Origin: Herminiimonas sp. | Lineage (GTDB): Bacteria; Pseudomonadota; Gammaproteobacteria; Burkholderiales; Burkholderiaceae | Reading direction: 5' to 3' | DNA length: 9,998 nucleotides | Assembly: GCA_014377155.1 (NCBI GenBank) | Contig: JACMQD010000187.1 | Span: forward strand, 1 to 9,998 | In this document: positions 1 to 6,370 of the stretch, in pieces | How the letters are laid out: each line of letters opens with the position of its first letter | Numbering within the stretch: the stretch's first letter is position 1 | The notes under the pieces: model-generated | What the model saw: only the letters and a program-made list of their open reading frames with translations | What the model was told of the DNA's origin: nothing | The model's database searches: none | Made by a program: the position numbers and the translations under genes

Positions 1-75
1 CAGTGAAGAAAAATCGCCCTGGAAGGCGCCCATCGGTGTGCGTGCTGCGCCGACGATTACGATTGGATCCTGCAT
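1..75 (-). CDS. Thiolase (acetyl-CoA C-acetyltransferase), N-terminal fragment
   Basis: The reverse complement of the first 75 bases starts with ATG and reads MQDPIVIVGAARTPMGAFQG followed by DFSSL, which is open to the window edge. The IVIVGAARTPMGxFxG block is the conserved N-terminus of type II thiolases (acetoacetyl-CoA thiolase and beta-ketothiolase), cytoplasmic enzymes that interconvert acetoacetyl-CoA and acetyl-CoA. An AGGAG ribosome site lies 6 nt before the ATG, which fixes the start. The gene begins 36 nt after the aceK stop on the same strand, so it is probably the next cistron of the ivd-dehydratase-aceK operon. There it would cleave acetoacetyl-CoA made from leucine-derived acetoacetate. 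Only 25 residues are visible; the catalytic Cys and the C-terminal half lie outside, so substrate chain length cannot be judged. Confidence 0.85.
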   Translation of the reverse strand, partial: MQDPIVIVGAARTPMGAFQGDFSSL

Positions 76-81
76 AGCTGA

Positions 82-86
82 CTCCT
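82..86 (-). promoter_or_regulatory. Ribosome binding site of the thiolase gene
   Basis: The minus strand carries AGGAG (plus strand CTCCT) six bases before the ATG at position 75. It lies in the 36-nt gap after aceK and is one of the clearest Shine-Dalgarno sequences in the operon. It suggests that the thiolase is translated independently of aceK rather than by coupling. Confidence 0.7.
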
Positions 87-111
87 GAAAAATGCGTTCT
101 GAAAAAATCGT

Positions 112-1935
112 CTAGCCAGCCTGGATCGACCAGGTGGCATGCGGCATGGCGACGCCCTGGCTGGCGCTGGTTGCCGGATTGCTGAAGCGGCACTGCTGCG
201 GATACGGATAGACGTCGTCGACCTGGCCGTCCATTATCCGCTCTTTGCGGCTCTGCCAGAACTGCTGCGTGAGCAGGTCCGCATGATGCTGCACGAAATA
301 CTTGCGCACGTTGTCGTTACCAAGCAGGAAAGTGCCGAACTGCTCTGGGAAGACATCGTTCCTGGCAATCGGATACCAGGGCTCGGACGCCATCTCGTCC
401 TCTTCGTTCCTTGGCTGCGGAATCGTGCGGAAATTACAATCAGTGATGTATTCGATCTCGTCATAATCGTAGAACACGACGCGGCCATGGCGCGTCACGC
501 CGAAATTCTTGTACAGCATGTCGCCGGGGAAGATATTGACGCCTACCAATTCCTTGATGGCGTTGCCGTATTCGAGCAAACCGTGTTCCATGGCGGCGGC
601 GTCGCCTTTCTTTTCAGCGGCGCTGAGCCAGATGTTGAGCGGAATCATGCGCCGCTCGATATACAGATGCTTGATGATGACTTCGTCGCCGTCTTCTTCG
701 ACGATCGACGGCGCCACCACTTTCAATTCCGCCAGTAGCGCGTCGTCGAAACGCGCGCGCGGAAACGCGACGTTCGAATATTCCAGGGTATCGGCCATGC
801 GGCCGACGCGGTCATGGTTTTTCACCAGCAGGTATTTTTCCTTGACGATGGCTTTGGTGGTTTCCTTCGGTGGCGGAAAATGATCCTTGATAACCTTGAA
901 CACGTACGGAAACGACGGCAGCGCGAATACCACCATCACCAGTCCGCGAATGCCGGGCGCGCTTTCGAAACAATCCGACGAATGCCGCAGGTGGTGCAGG
1001 AAATCGCGGTAGAACAGCGACTTGCCGTGCTTTTGCAAACCCAGCATCGTGTAGATTTCACTGCGCGGTTTGTTGGGTAGCATGCTGCGCAAGAAATGCA
1101 CATACGCCGACGGCACTTCGATATCGACCATGAAATACGCGCGCGTAAATGAAAACAGCACTGTGATCAGGATCGGATCGAACAGCACCGTGTCGAGAAT
1201 CAGCTCGCCTTTGCGGTTGTGCAGGATCGGCACCACGAACGGGTATTCGCGGCTGCCATTGATGCCCTTGCCGACAATGTAGGCGCCCTTATTGCGGTAG
1301 AACAGGCTGGCCAGCACCTGGATCTGGTGATTCGGCTCCGGCTCGTTGTCGCCGAACATGAGGTGCAAGCGCTGTTCGATCAGGCCCACATCACGGTCGA
1401 GGTCGGCGAAGCTGGCGTCGAGCTGAAAGTTAGTAATGACCCGTCGGAGCGAATAATGCAGCCCGTCCTTGCCCGGATAATAAACGCGGTAGGTCGGCGC
1501 CAACTCGTCGCTGCCGATATAGTCGGTCGACACCGCTGGCCGCACGAAAATGAAATCGTTATGAAAATAGGTGCGGTGCAGGATGTTGCAGCAGACCGAA
1601 TTGAAAAACGTCTCTGCCAGCTCCGGTTGTTTGTGATCGGTCAGCAAGCCGATGTAGTGCAGCTTGACCTCGCGCCAGACATCGTCGCTCAGTTCTTCCT
1701 GTGCGTATTCGTCTTCCAGTATTTGCACGCATTCGTGAACGCGCTTGTCGTAGTACGAAATCCGCTCGCGCGCCGACTTTTGCGCGACCTGCCAGTCGCC
1801 GCGCTCGAAATGCGCCTTGGCTTCGCGGCTGGTCTTGCGAAACAGGCGGTAATGCTTGTCGAAGCCATCGAGCATGGTGCGTGCAATGTCGAACGCGATC
1901 TGGGAAGACAACAGTTTGGGGAAGGCGGCATGCAT
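112..1935 (-). CDS. aceK: Isocitrate dehydrogenase kinase/phosphatase AceK
   Basis: AceK is a bifunctional cytoplasmic enzyme that phosphorylates and dephosphorylates isocitrate dehydrogenase, setting the split between the TCA cycle and the glyoxylate shunt. From ATG the protein is 607 aa (E. coli AceK is 578). The N-terminal part (about 1-320) is the helical regulatory domain. The kinase fold shows an ATP loop APGIRG (326-331), FKVIKD with the ATP-binding Lys at 347, and [10 protein letters not shown] with Asp472 and Asn477. It also shows YDYDE with Asp490 and Asp492. The spacing matches the E. coli catalytic residues Asp457, Asn462, Asp475 and Asp477. A roughly 25-residue tail follows the conserved core. 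A TTG nine codons upstream (position 1962) is in frame, but it lies inside the dehydratase gene. The ATG sits 2 nt after that gene's stop and has no good Shine-Dalgarno, so translation is probably coupled. No aceA or aceB is adjacent; the gene sits in a putative leucine-catabolic operon instead. Confidence 0.96.
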   Translation of the reverse strand: MHAAFPKLLSSQIAFDIARTMLDGFDKHYRLFRKTSREAKAHFERGDWQVAQKSARERISYYDKRVHECVQILEDEYAQEELSDDVWREVKLHYIGLLTDHKQPELAETFFNSVCCNILHRTYFHNDFIFVRPAVSTDYIGSDELAPTYRVYYPGKDGLHYSLRRVITNFQLDASFADLDRDVGLIEQRLHLMFGDNEPEPNHQIQVLASLFYRNKGAYIVGKGINGSREYPFVVPILHNRKGELILDTVLFDPILITVLFSFTRAYFMVDIEVPSAYVHFLRSMLPNKPRSEIYTMLGLQKHGKSLFYRDFLHHLRHSSDCFESAPGIRGLVMVVFALPSFPYVFKVIKDHFPPPKETTKAIVKEKYLLVKNHDRVGRMADTLEYSNVAFPRARFDDALLAELKVVAPSIVEEDGDEVIIKHLYIERRMIPLNIWLSAAEKKGDAAAMEHGLLEYGNAIKELVGVNIFPGDMLYKNFGVTRHGRVVFYDYDEIEYITDCNFRTIPQPRNEEDEMASEPWYPIARNDVFPEQFGTFLLGNDNVRKYFVQHHADLLTQQFWQSRKERIMDGQVDDVYPYPQQCRFSNPATSASQGVAMPHATWSIQAG

Positions 1936-1937
1936 GG

Positions 1938-2879
1938 TCAGAGTCCGAATCGGGTTTTCCAACCTGACAGTTTATCCAACTCCACGCCAATGCCGCCACA
2001 AACCACGAACAGCGGGTTGTGAAACGATGCCAGCACCGGCAAATTATGGTAGCCCACGGCCAGTGCCGCGCCGCATGCAGGCTCTACCAGCATGCGCATG
2101 TCGTCGGCAAACCGCAGGCAGGCGTCGACCGCCTGGGCGTCCGTGACCGTGACACTGCGGATGTCGTGGCGACGGCTCCAGTCGAACGCCGCTTGGGCGA
2201 TGCGCCGAGCGCCGAGCGTGGTGGCAATACTGGTGATCGCCGGCAGCGTAATCAATTCGCCGGCCGCGATCGACGCGTGCAATCCGGCTGCGCCTTCGGT
2301 TTCGACGGCAATCACCGGTACCTCCGCCAATCCATTGCGGTGCAGGCCCTGCAACACCCCGCACAGTAAACCGCCACCGCCGACCGCGCAGACCACGACG
2401 TCGAACGACGCGCGCAGTTCCTGGCTCTGGATCACCGCCTCGTCGATCAGGGTGGCGTTGCCGTCCCAAATATCGGCATGGTCGAACGGCGGCACGTACA
2501 GCACACCCGGCTGATCGCACAGGCGCCGTGCTTGTTCGTTGGATTCGTCCCAGGTCGACCCGTGCACGATGACGTCGGCGCCGAGCGCACGAATTTTTTG
2601 TGCCACCGATGCAGGCGTTGTTTCCGGTAACACGATGGTGGTGGCGATGCCGAGCCTCACACCGGCCACGGCAGCGGCAAAGCCGGCATTGCCGCCGGAT
2701 GGACAGACAATCCGGTGCACACCTTTTGCCGCCGCACGCTGGCACAACAGGCCGATGCCGCGCAGCTTGAAGGAGCCGGACGGCTGCAGGTTTTCCAGCT
2801 TCAGGTGCACCTGCTTGACGAGCGCGGTGCTCATGCCGGGGTGATCGATCAGCGGTGTGGGAATATGCAGAGGCGTCAT
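1938..2879 (-). CDS. PLP-dependent L-serine/L-threonine dehydratase, mammalian SDH-like
   Basis: This is a fold-type II pyridoxal-phosphate enzyme of 313 aa, the usual size for single-domain serine dehydratases; it has no ACT domain. Visible motifs are [18 protein letters not shown] with the Schiff-base Lys38, and SGGNAG (61-66), which holds the substrate carboxylate. GGGGLLCG (167-174) is the phosphate cup, and VEPACGAAL (265-273) and VVCGGIG (292-298) carry Cys294, the likely partner of the pyridine nitrogen. These blocks, with [12 protein letters not shown] and ETTPAS, track the mammalian liver enzyme (cSDH) more closely than E. coli IlvA or TdcB. The likely reaction is serine to pyruvate plus ammonia and/or threonine to 2-oxobutyrate; the substrate preference is inferred. 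The gene lies 52 nt after ivd and 2 nt before aceK, so it is an internal cistron. Its ATG at 2879 has no obvious ribosome site. Confidence 0.85.
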   Translation of the reverse strand: MTPLHIPTPLIDHPGMSTALVKQVHLKLENLQPSGSFKLRGIGLLCQRAAAKGVHRIVCPSGGNAGFAAAVAGVRLGIATTIVLPETTPASVAQKIRALGADVIVHGSTWDESNEQARRLCDQPGVLYVPPFDHADIWDGNATLIDEAVIQSQELRASFDVVVCAVGGGGLLCGVLQGLHRNGLAEVPVIAVETEGAAGLHASIAAGELITLPAITSIATTLGARRIAQAAFDWSRRHDIRSVTVTDAQAVDACLRFADDMRMLVEPACGAALAVGYHNLPVLASFHNPLFVVCGGIGVELDKLSGWKTRFGL

Positions 2880-2931
2880 GCAGTCGACTAAAGTGACAGG
2901 ATTGATCGGATGGCTGCGGGCAGTGACGCGC

Positions 2932-4116
2932 TCAGCGGGTTTCGGCGAACAGTTCGCGACCGATCAGCATGCGCCGGATTTCGCTGGTGCCAGCGCCGAT
3001 TTCATAAAGCTTGGCATCGCGCCACAGGCGTCCGGCCGGGTAGTCGTTGATGTAGCCGTTACCGCCCAGCGCCTGAATCGCTTCGCCTGCCATCCAGGTT
3101 GCCTTTTCGGCCGAATACAGGATCGCGCCGGCGGCATCCTTGCGCAGCGCGCGCACCGCCTCCGGCGACTTGGCGCGGTCGCATGCCTGACCGACGGCGT
3201 AGACATACGCTTTGCACGCCATCATGGTCGAGTACATATCGGCCAGCTTGCCCTGCATCAGCTGAAATTCGCCGATCGACTGACCGAACTGCTTACGCTC
3301 ATGCACATACGGCACCACCACGTCCATGCAGGCTTGCATGATGCCGAGCGGGCCGCCCGACAACACGGTGCGTTCGTAATCGAGGCCGGACATCAGTACG
3401 TTGACGCCTTTGCCCATGCCGCCCAAGACATTTTCGGCTGGCACTTCGCAATCCTGAAACACCAGCTCACCGGTATGCGAGCCACGCATACCGAGCTTGT
3501 CAAGTTTTTGCGCAACACTGAAACCCTTGAAATTCTTCTCCACCAGAAACGCGGTCATGCCGCGAGCGCCGGCTTCCAGGTCGCTCTTGGCGTACACCAC
3601 CAACACGTCGGCGTCGGGACCGTTGGTGATCCACATCTTGGTGCCGTTGAGCACCCAGCGGTCGCCCTTCCAGTCGGCACTCAGTTTCATGTTGACGACG
3701 TCGGAGCCGGCGTTCGGCTCGGACATGGCGAGCGCGCCGATGGCGTCGCCCGAGACCAAGCCGGGCAAATACTGCGCTTTTTGTTCCGGCGTGCCGTTAC
3801 GGCGGATCTGATTCACGCACAGATTGGAATGCGCACCGTAAGACAGGCCGACCGACGCCGACGCGCGCGAAATTTCTTCCATCGCAATGATATGCGCCAG
3901 GTAGCCCATCGCGGTGCCGCCGTATTCTTCCTCGACGGTGACGCCCAGTACGCCCAGGTCGCCCATTTTTTTCCACAAATCCATCGGAAACTGGTCGCTG
4001 CGGTCGATTTCCCCGGCACGCGGCGCAATTTCGGCCTGCGCGAACTGCTGGATGGTTTCACGCAGGGCGGCGATGTCTTCGCCGTGATCAAAGGTCAAGC
4101 CAGGTAAATGCAGCAT
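2932..4116 (-). CDS. ivd: Isovaleryl-CoA dehydrogenase
   Basis: This FAD-dependent acyl-CoA dehydrogenase (liuA in leucine/isovalerate nomenclature) converts isovaleryl-CoA to 3-methylcrotonyl-CoA and passes electrons to ETF. It is a 394-aa protein of normal family length. The two acyl-CoA dehydrogenase signatures are present: [13 protein letters not shown] (128-140) and [20 protein letters not shown] (348-367). The diagnostic point is the catalytic base. Most family members have a Glu near the C-terminus, but here that loop reads [12 protein letters not shown] with Gly/Ala. Instead Glu248 stands in [15 protein letters not shown], the position of the catalytic Glu of human IVD (Glu254). This separates it from butyryl-, glutaryl- and medium-chain enzymes. 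A GAGGA site lies 4 nt before the ATG. The gene is first in the operon and sits behind a tandem ACGT palindrome. Confidence 0.95.
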   Translation of the reverse strand: MLHLPGLTFDHGEDIAALRETIQQFAQAEIAPRAGEIDRSDQFPMDLWKKMGDLGVLGVTVEEEYGGTAMGYLAHIIAMEEISRASASVGLSYGAHSNLCVNQIRRNGTPEQKAQYLPGLVSGDAIGALAMSEPNAGSDVVNMKLSADWKGDRWVLNGTKMWITNGPDADVLVVYAKSDLEAGARGMTAFLVEKNFKGFSVAQKLDKLGMRGSHTGELVFQDCEVPAENVLGGMGKGVNVLMSGLDYERTVLSGGPLGIMQACMDVVVPYVHERKQFGQSIGEFQLMQGKLADMYSTMMACKAYVYAVGQACDRAKSPEAVRALRKDAAGAILYSAEKATWMAGEAIQALGGNGYINDYPAGRLWRDAKLYEIGAGTSEIRRMLIGRELFAETR

Positions 4117-4120
4117 TGCG

Positions 4121-4125
4121 TCCTC
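4121..4125 (-). promoter_or_regulatory. Ribosome binding site of ivd
   Basis: The minus strand has GAGGA four bases before the ATG at 4116. It supports this start over any upstream codon and is stronger than the sites of the two following genes, as expected for the first cistron of an operon. Confidence 0.65.
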
Positions 4126-4207
4126 ACGTTATTGATGGGTATTCCGGAAACGATTGCCAGCTAGCGCCACTGAAAGCGACGGCGCGCGACCAAATTCGGC
4201 CGACAAA

Positions 4208-4236
4208 ATCATACCTTTAATTTACGTTGACGTAAA
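4208..4236 (-). promoter_or_regulatory. Candidate sigma70-type promoter of the ivd operon
   Basis: On the minus strand, TTTACG (plus 4231-4236) is followed after 17 bases by TATGAT (plus 4208-4213), a fair -35/-10 pair. Transcription would begin near 4201, leaving a leader of about 85 nt before ivd. The -35 box lies inside the two overlapping ACGT palindromes, so a regulator bound there would cover the promoter. That fits repression better than the spacer-twisting activation of classical MerR. The boxes were assigned by eye only. Confidence 0.5.
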
Positions 4237-4242
4237 CGTCAA
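4221..4242. promoter_or_regulatory. Tandem overlapping LiuR-type operators upstream of ivd
   Basis: Two perfect 7-2-7 palindromes overlap: TTTACGT-TG-ACGTAAA (4221-4236) and TTGACGT-AA-ACGTCAA (4227-4242). Together they place three ACGT cores exactly 6 bp apart. The same palindrome class recurs at 4779-4794 beside the gene for the MerR-type regulator, so LiuR is the obvious candidate to bind. The ACGT-rich form agrees with what I recall of LiuR motifs from comparative genomics. The site is about 105-126 bp before the ivd ATG and covers the predicted -35 box. Confidence 0.8.
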
Positions 4243-4271
4243 GCAAACCGCCTTGGCGTTCAACCCCGCAC

Positions 4272-4724
4272 TCAAGCCACTTCTTTGGCGCGCGCTGTTG
4301 CCGTCTTGCGTGCTGCCGGTCTGGGCTTGTCCTTGGCGGGCTTGTCGCCGCCTTCGATCATGCGCCGGCATTTTTCTTCGTGCGCCATGATTTCCTCGAG
4401 CGTCACCTCGAGGTCTTCGCGCTGGCGCTCCAGCGTTTCGCGATGCTGCGCCAGCACCACCAGAAAGCGTTTGAGCTGGGCCGTCGAATCCTGCGGTGAT
4501 TCGTACATATCGACCAGGCTTTTTATCTCGGATAAGGTCAGCCCGAGTCGCTTACCACGCAGGGTCAGTTTGAGTCTGGTGCGCTCACGGGCGGTATAGA
4601 CCCGGGTGCGACCGCCGGCGCCTTCGCGCTTGGGACTGATCAGGCCCTGATCCTCGTAGAATCGGATCGCGCGCGGTGTGATATCGAACTCGCGCGAGAG
4701 TTCGGTGATCGTGTAGGTCGGCAT
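4272..4724 (-). CDS. liuR: MerR-family regulator of leucine/isovalerate catabolism, LiuR-type
   Basis: This is a cytoplasmic DNA-binding regulator of 150 aa. Residues 3-22 (YTITELSREFDITPRAIRFY) form the MerR helix-turn-helix, followed by a wing and a second helical pair through about residue 75. A long dimerising coiled coil runs from about 80 to 118. There is no metal-binding Cys cluster, only Cys119, which argues against a metal sensor. The N-terminal stretch and RGKRLGLTLSEIKSL resemble LiuR proteins. The position directly before ivd and the matching palindromes on both sides support that role. The tail (126-150) is a Lys/Ala/Pro/Arg-rich, probably disordered extension. A TTG at 4742 is in frame but unnecessary; ATG at 4724 gives MPTYTITELS, the family-like start. 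Neither has a visible Shine-Dalgarno. The gene is divergent from the MBL hydrolase and is probably autoregulated. The inducer (a branched acyl-CoA or similar) cannot be read from the sequence. Confidence 0.9.
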   Translation of the reverse strand: MPTYTITELSREFDITPRAIRFYEDQGLISPKREGAGGRTRVYTARERTRLKLTLRGKRLGLTLSEIKSLVDMYESPQDSTAQLKRFLVVLAQHRETLERQREDLEVTLEEIMAHEEKCRRMIEGGDKPAKDKPRPAARKTATARAKEVA

Positions 4725-4776
4725 GGTGGCGTCGGTCGGCAAGGATTGATTTGTGGTCGGATCGGGTTTGGGTTAC

Positions 4777-4805
4777 AGTTTACGTAAACGTAAAGCGCAG
4801 TCGAA
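4777..4805 (-). promoter_or_regulatory. Tentative promoter of liuR
   Basis: On the minus strand TTCGAC (plus 4800-4805) is followed by 17 bases and TAAACT (plus 4777-4782). The ACGT palindrome fills most of the spacer and touches the -10 box, the layout expected for autoregulation by a MerR protein. Both boxes are weak matches, and no convincing plus-strand promoter for the MBL gene could be picked. TATTGT at 4810-4815 is a possible -10 for that gene, without a good -35. Confidence 0.25.
4779..4794. promoter_or_regulatory. LiuR-type operator in the liuR/MBL divergent region
   Basis: TTTACGT-AA-ACGTAAA is a perfect 7-2-7 palindrome, the same class as the pair at 4221-4242. It lies 55 bp before the liuR ATG and 65 bp before the MBL-hydrolase ATG, so one bound dimer could control both directions. 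Finding the site twice within 600 bp, each time beside a gene next to liuR, makes chance unlikely. Confidence 0.8.
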
Positions 4806-4815
4806 ATCTTATTGT

Positions 4816-4829
4816 AGGCGCGCGCGCCT
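4816..4829. repeat. GC-alternating perfect palindrome in the MBL leader
   Basis: AGGCGCGCGCGCCT is its own reverse complement over 14 bases, with an alternating GC core. It falls about 30 bases before the MBL ATG, probably inside the mRNA leader. A hairpin there would be short and nearly loopless, so a structural role is uncertain. Confidence 0.4.
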
Positions 4830-4848
4830 GAAATGCAAACACCCCTTT

Positions 4849-4853
4849 GAGGA
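4849..4853 (+). promoter_or_regulatory. Ribosome binding site that sets the MBL start
   Basis: GAGGA ends five bases before ATG at 4859. It overlaps the in-frame TTG at 4847, which would otherwise lengthen the protein by four residues, so it decides the start in favour of ATG. Confidence 0.75.
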
Positions 4854-4858
4854 ACAAG

Positions 4859-5923
4859 ATGAATCCGCTCGAATCGCAACTCGACTATGTTTTCGGCGAC
4901 ATGCTGCCCGAACCCGGTACCGCGCATGAAGTCGCACCTGGGGTTTTTTGGCTGCGCATGGGTTTGCCATTCGCGCTCAACCACATCAACCTGTGGTTGC
5001 TCGAAGATGAACTCGACGGTGATACCGGTCCGGTCAAAGGCTGGACCATCATCGATTGCGGCATTGCCAACGACGCTACCAAGGCCTTGTGGGAAACCAT
5101 TTTTGCCACCCAGCTACGCGGATTGCCGATATTGCGCGTGATTACCACCCATTGCCATCCCGACCATGTCGGTCTGGCAGAGTGGATCTGCAGCCGCTGG
5201 AACGTACAGTTGTGGATGACCACCGGCGAATATGCGTTCGCGCGCATCATGTCGGCGTCGCTGCCGGGTGCGGACGGCACGGCGGCGTTGCCGCATTTCC
5301 AGCGTCACGGTCTGGTCGATCCGGTCATGCTGGAGCAGCTCAAGGGACGCAAGGCGCATTTTCAGACGCTCGTGCCGGCCGTGCCGGTGGCGTACGTTCG
5401 CATGCAGGATGGTCAGACGATTTCGATCGGCAAGCATGGCTGGCGCATCATCACCGGCTTCGGCCATGCGCCGGAACATGCGTCGCTGTATTGCGCGGAC
5501 CTCGATGTACTGATTTCGGGCGACATGGTGTTGCCACGCATTTCCACCAACGTATCCGTATTTGCCATCGAGCCGGAAGCCAACCCGGTGCAGCAATATC
5601 TCGATTCGCTGAAAAAATATGCAGATCTGCCGGCAACGACGCTGGTGTTGCCGTCGCATGGCAAGCCATTCCGCGGCTTGCATATACGCATCGGACAGTT
5701 GAACGAGCATCATGCGGCACGCCTGCAGGAAGTGGTCGTGGCGTGCGCCCAACCGCAATCGGCAGCGGAGATCGTGCCAGTCATGTTTCCGCGCGCGCTC
5801 GATACGCATCAGCTGACCTTTGCGTTAGGCGAAGCACTGGCGCATTTGCACTTGCTATGGAAGAACGGCACCCTGCGCCGCTCCACCGGCGAGGACGGCA
5901 TCATTCGGTTCAAAGTTGCCTGA
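4859..5923 (+). CDS. MBL-fold metallo-hydrolase with C-terminal helical domain
   Basis: This 354-aa protein has a metallo-beta-lactamase fold and no signal peptide, so it is probably cytoplasmic. Metal ligands are visible in order: HCHPDH (His98, His100, Asp102, His103), His203 in GFGHAPEHAS, Asp222 in ISGDMVLP and His267 in LPSHGKPF. That is a complete two-metal site. Residues 275-354 form a helical, probably winged-helix C-terminal domain, as in LACTB2-like and glyoxalase II-like hydrolases; this class includes thioesterases and nucleases. The family does not fix the substrate. The gene is divergent from liuR across a shared palindrome, which points to branched-chain acyl-CoA metabolism, for example as a thioesterase; that is inference only. 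It is monocistronic as far as can be seen: the next 447 bases hold no confident gene on this strand. Confidence 0.85.
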   Translation: MNPLESQLDYVFGDMLPEPGTAHEVAPGVFWLRMGLPFALNHINLWLLEDELDGDTGPVKGWTIIDCGIANDATKALWETIFATQLRGLPILRVITTHCHPDHVGLAEWICSRWNVQLWMTTGEYAFARIMSASLPGADGTAALPHFQRHGLVDPVMLEQLKGRKAHFQTLVPAVPVAYVRMQDGQTISIGKHGWRIITGFGHAPEHASLYCADLDVLISGDMVLPRISTNVSVFAIEPEANPVQQYLDSLKKYADLPATTLVLPSHGKPFRGLHIRIGQLNEHHAARLQEVVVACAQPQSAAEIVPVMFPRALDTHQLTFALGEALAHLHLLWKNGTLRRSTGEDGIIRFKVA

Positions 5924-5950
5924 CCGCGCTGCGAAGCCTCAAACGGCATC

Positions 5951-6031
5951 CGCGTGGAAACCAGTCCATTTGCACGCGGTGACATGATCGAGTGGATATT
6001 TTTACCTATTTGGCAAAGTGGTTTCCACGCG
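5951..6031. repeat. 13-bp perfect inverted repeat with 55-nt spacer
   Basis: CGCGTGGAAACCA (5951-5963) is exactly complementary to TGGTTTCCACGCG (6019-6031). The pair begins 28 bases after the MBL stop codon. No T-run follows, so it is not a textbook terminator. No target-site duplication flanks it, so a small transposable element of 81 bp is only a possibility. It could also be a protein-binding pair, or the base of a structured RNA at the 3' end of the MBL transcript. Confidence 0.6.
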
Positions 6032-6069
6032 AAATATTGTGCCACTAGTTACAGAGAATTGAAGCGCCC

Positions 6070-6300
6070 TCAGCCTGCAGTTGTCTTACGCAAGTCCCGA
6101 CCAAAATGTGGCATGTGACAACCCGCTATTTGATGCTCCGTGTCAATCGCCGATGCGCTTGCACCATTTCTCAACGCACAAAGAACAACATGTATGCGAC
6201 CTTCTTTTAACAGCGCTTGAGCAATAGGGGGAAAGCGTTCCTGTACTGTATGGTTAACCTGCTGTCGAATTCTTCCCATTAACGGGTTCGATCCCATCAA
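6070..6300 (-). CDS. Doubtful small hypothetical protein (76 aa)
   Basis: This is an uninterrupted 76-codon frame from ATG at 6300 to TGA; ATG codons also occur at positions 2 and 8. I do not recognise the protein. It is soluble-looking, with a central segment RFPPIAQALLKEGRIHVVLCAL that could form a helix and a strand, two Cys (41 and 61) and several His. There is no signal peptide or membrane segment. No Shine-Dalgarno precedes the ATG, and third codon positions are not GC-rich, unlike the flanking genes. It is either a recently acquired small gene or chance, and I lean slightly to chance. It is divergent from the HTH gene and would share its upstream region. Confidence 0.3.
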   Translation of the reverse strand: MMGSNPLMGRIRQQVNHTVQERFPPIAQALLKEGRIHVVLCALRNGASASAIDTEHQIAGCHMPHFGRDLRKTTAG

Positions 6301-6328
6301 AAATAAAAATCACAAAGTTTTTAAAATA

Positions 6329-6347
6329 GAACAACTGACTGTTGTTC
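6329..6347. promoter_or_regulatory. Operator-like palindrome before the HTH gene
   Basis: GAACAAC-TGACT-GTTGTTC is a perfect 7-5-7 inverted repeat 23 bp before the HTH gene ATG. It follows an A/T-rich segment containing TAAAAT (6322-6327), a possible -10. A symmetric 19-bp site directly before a helix-turn-helix gene is the usual layout for autorepression, so the product of 6371-6778 is the first candidate to bind it. Confidence 0.5.
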
Positions 6348-6370
6348 CTCGACATGAATAGTCCGCCTAA

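Larger units (their letters stand above)
5924..6370. other. 447-bp AT-richer intergenic patch without a confident gene
   Basis: This is the longest stretch without a secure gene. It holds a 13-bp inverted repeat (5951-5963 and 6019-6031), a doubtful minus-strand 76-codon ORF (6070-6300), an A/T-rich segment (6298-6330) and a 7-5-7 palindrome before the HTH gene. The base composition drops below that of the flanks, most clearly after 6110. I found no tRNA, no transposase remnant and no clear rho-independent terminator for the MBL gene. The patch could be an insertion scar or a divergent regulatory region for the HTH gene. Confidence 0.5.

Noticed and set aside
1933..1962. TTG start giving a 616-aa AceK
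   Set aside because: It lies within the dehydratase gene; the ATG at 1935 sits 2 nt after that gene's stop and is the natural coupled start.
1219..2022. A 267-codon plus-strand frame opposite the 5' end of aceK
   Set aside because: AceK on the other strand is certain and the frame has no family match; the length follows from GC-biased third positions.
2857..4107. A 416-codon open frame on the plus strand opposite ivd
   Set aside because: It is the antisense shadow of a clear ivd gene in GC-rich DNA; the product is His/Ala/Arg-rich with no recognisable domain.
5056..5982. A 308-codon plus-strand frame overlapping the MBL gene
   Set aside because: It is an out-of-frame reading of the MBL gene, rich in Arg/Ala/His, without motifs.
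5951..6031. The 13-bp inverted repeat as a rho-independent terminator of the MBL gene
   Set aside because: The 55-nt spacer is too long and no T-run follows the right arm.
6281..6300. GGGTTCGATCCC, resembling a tRNA T-arm or tRNA-derived attachment site
   Set aside because: The T-stem does not pair beyond two or three bases, no D-arm or anticodon arm lies upstream, and no acceptor end follows.
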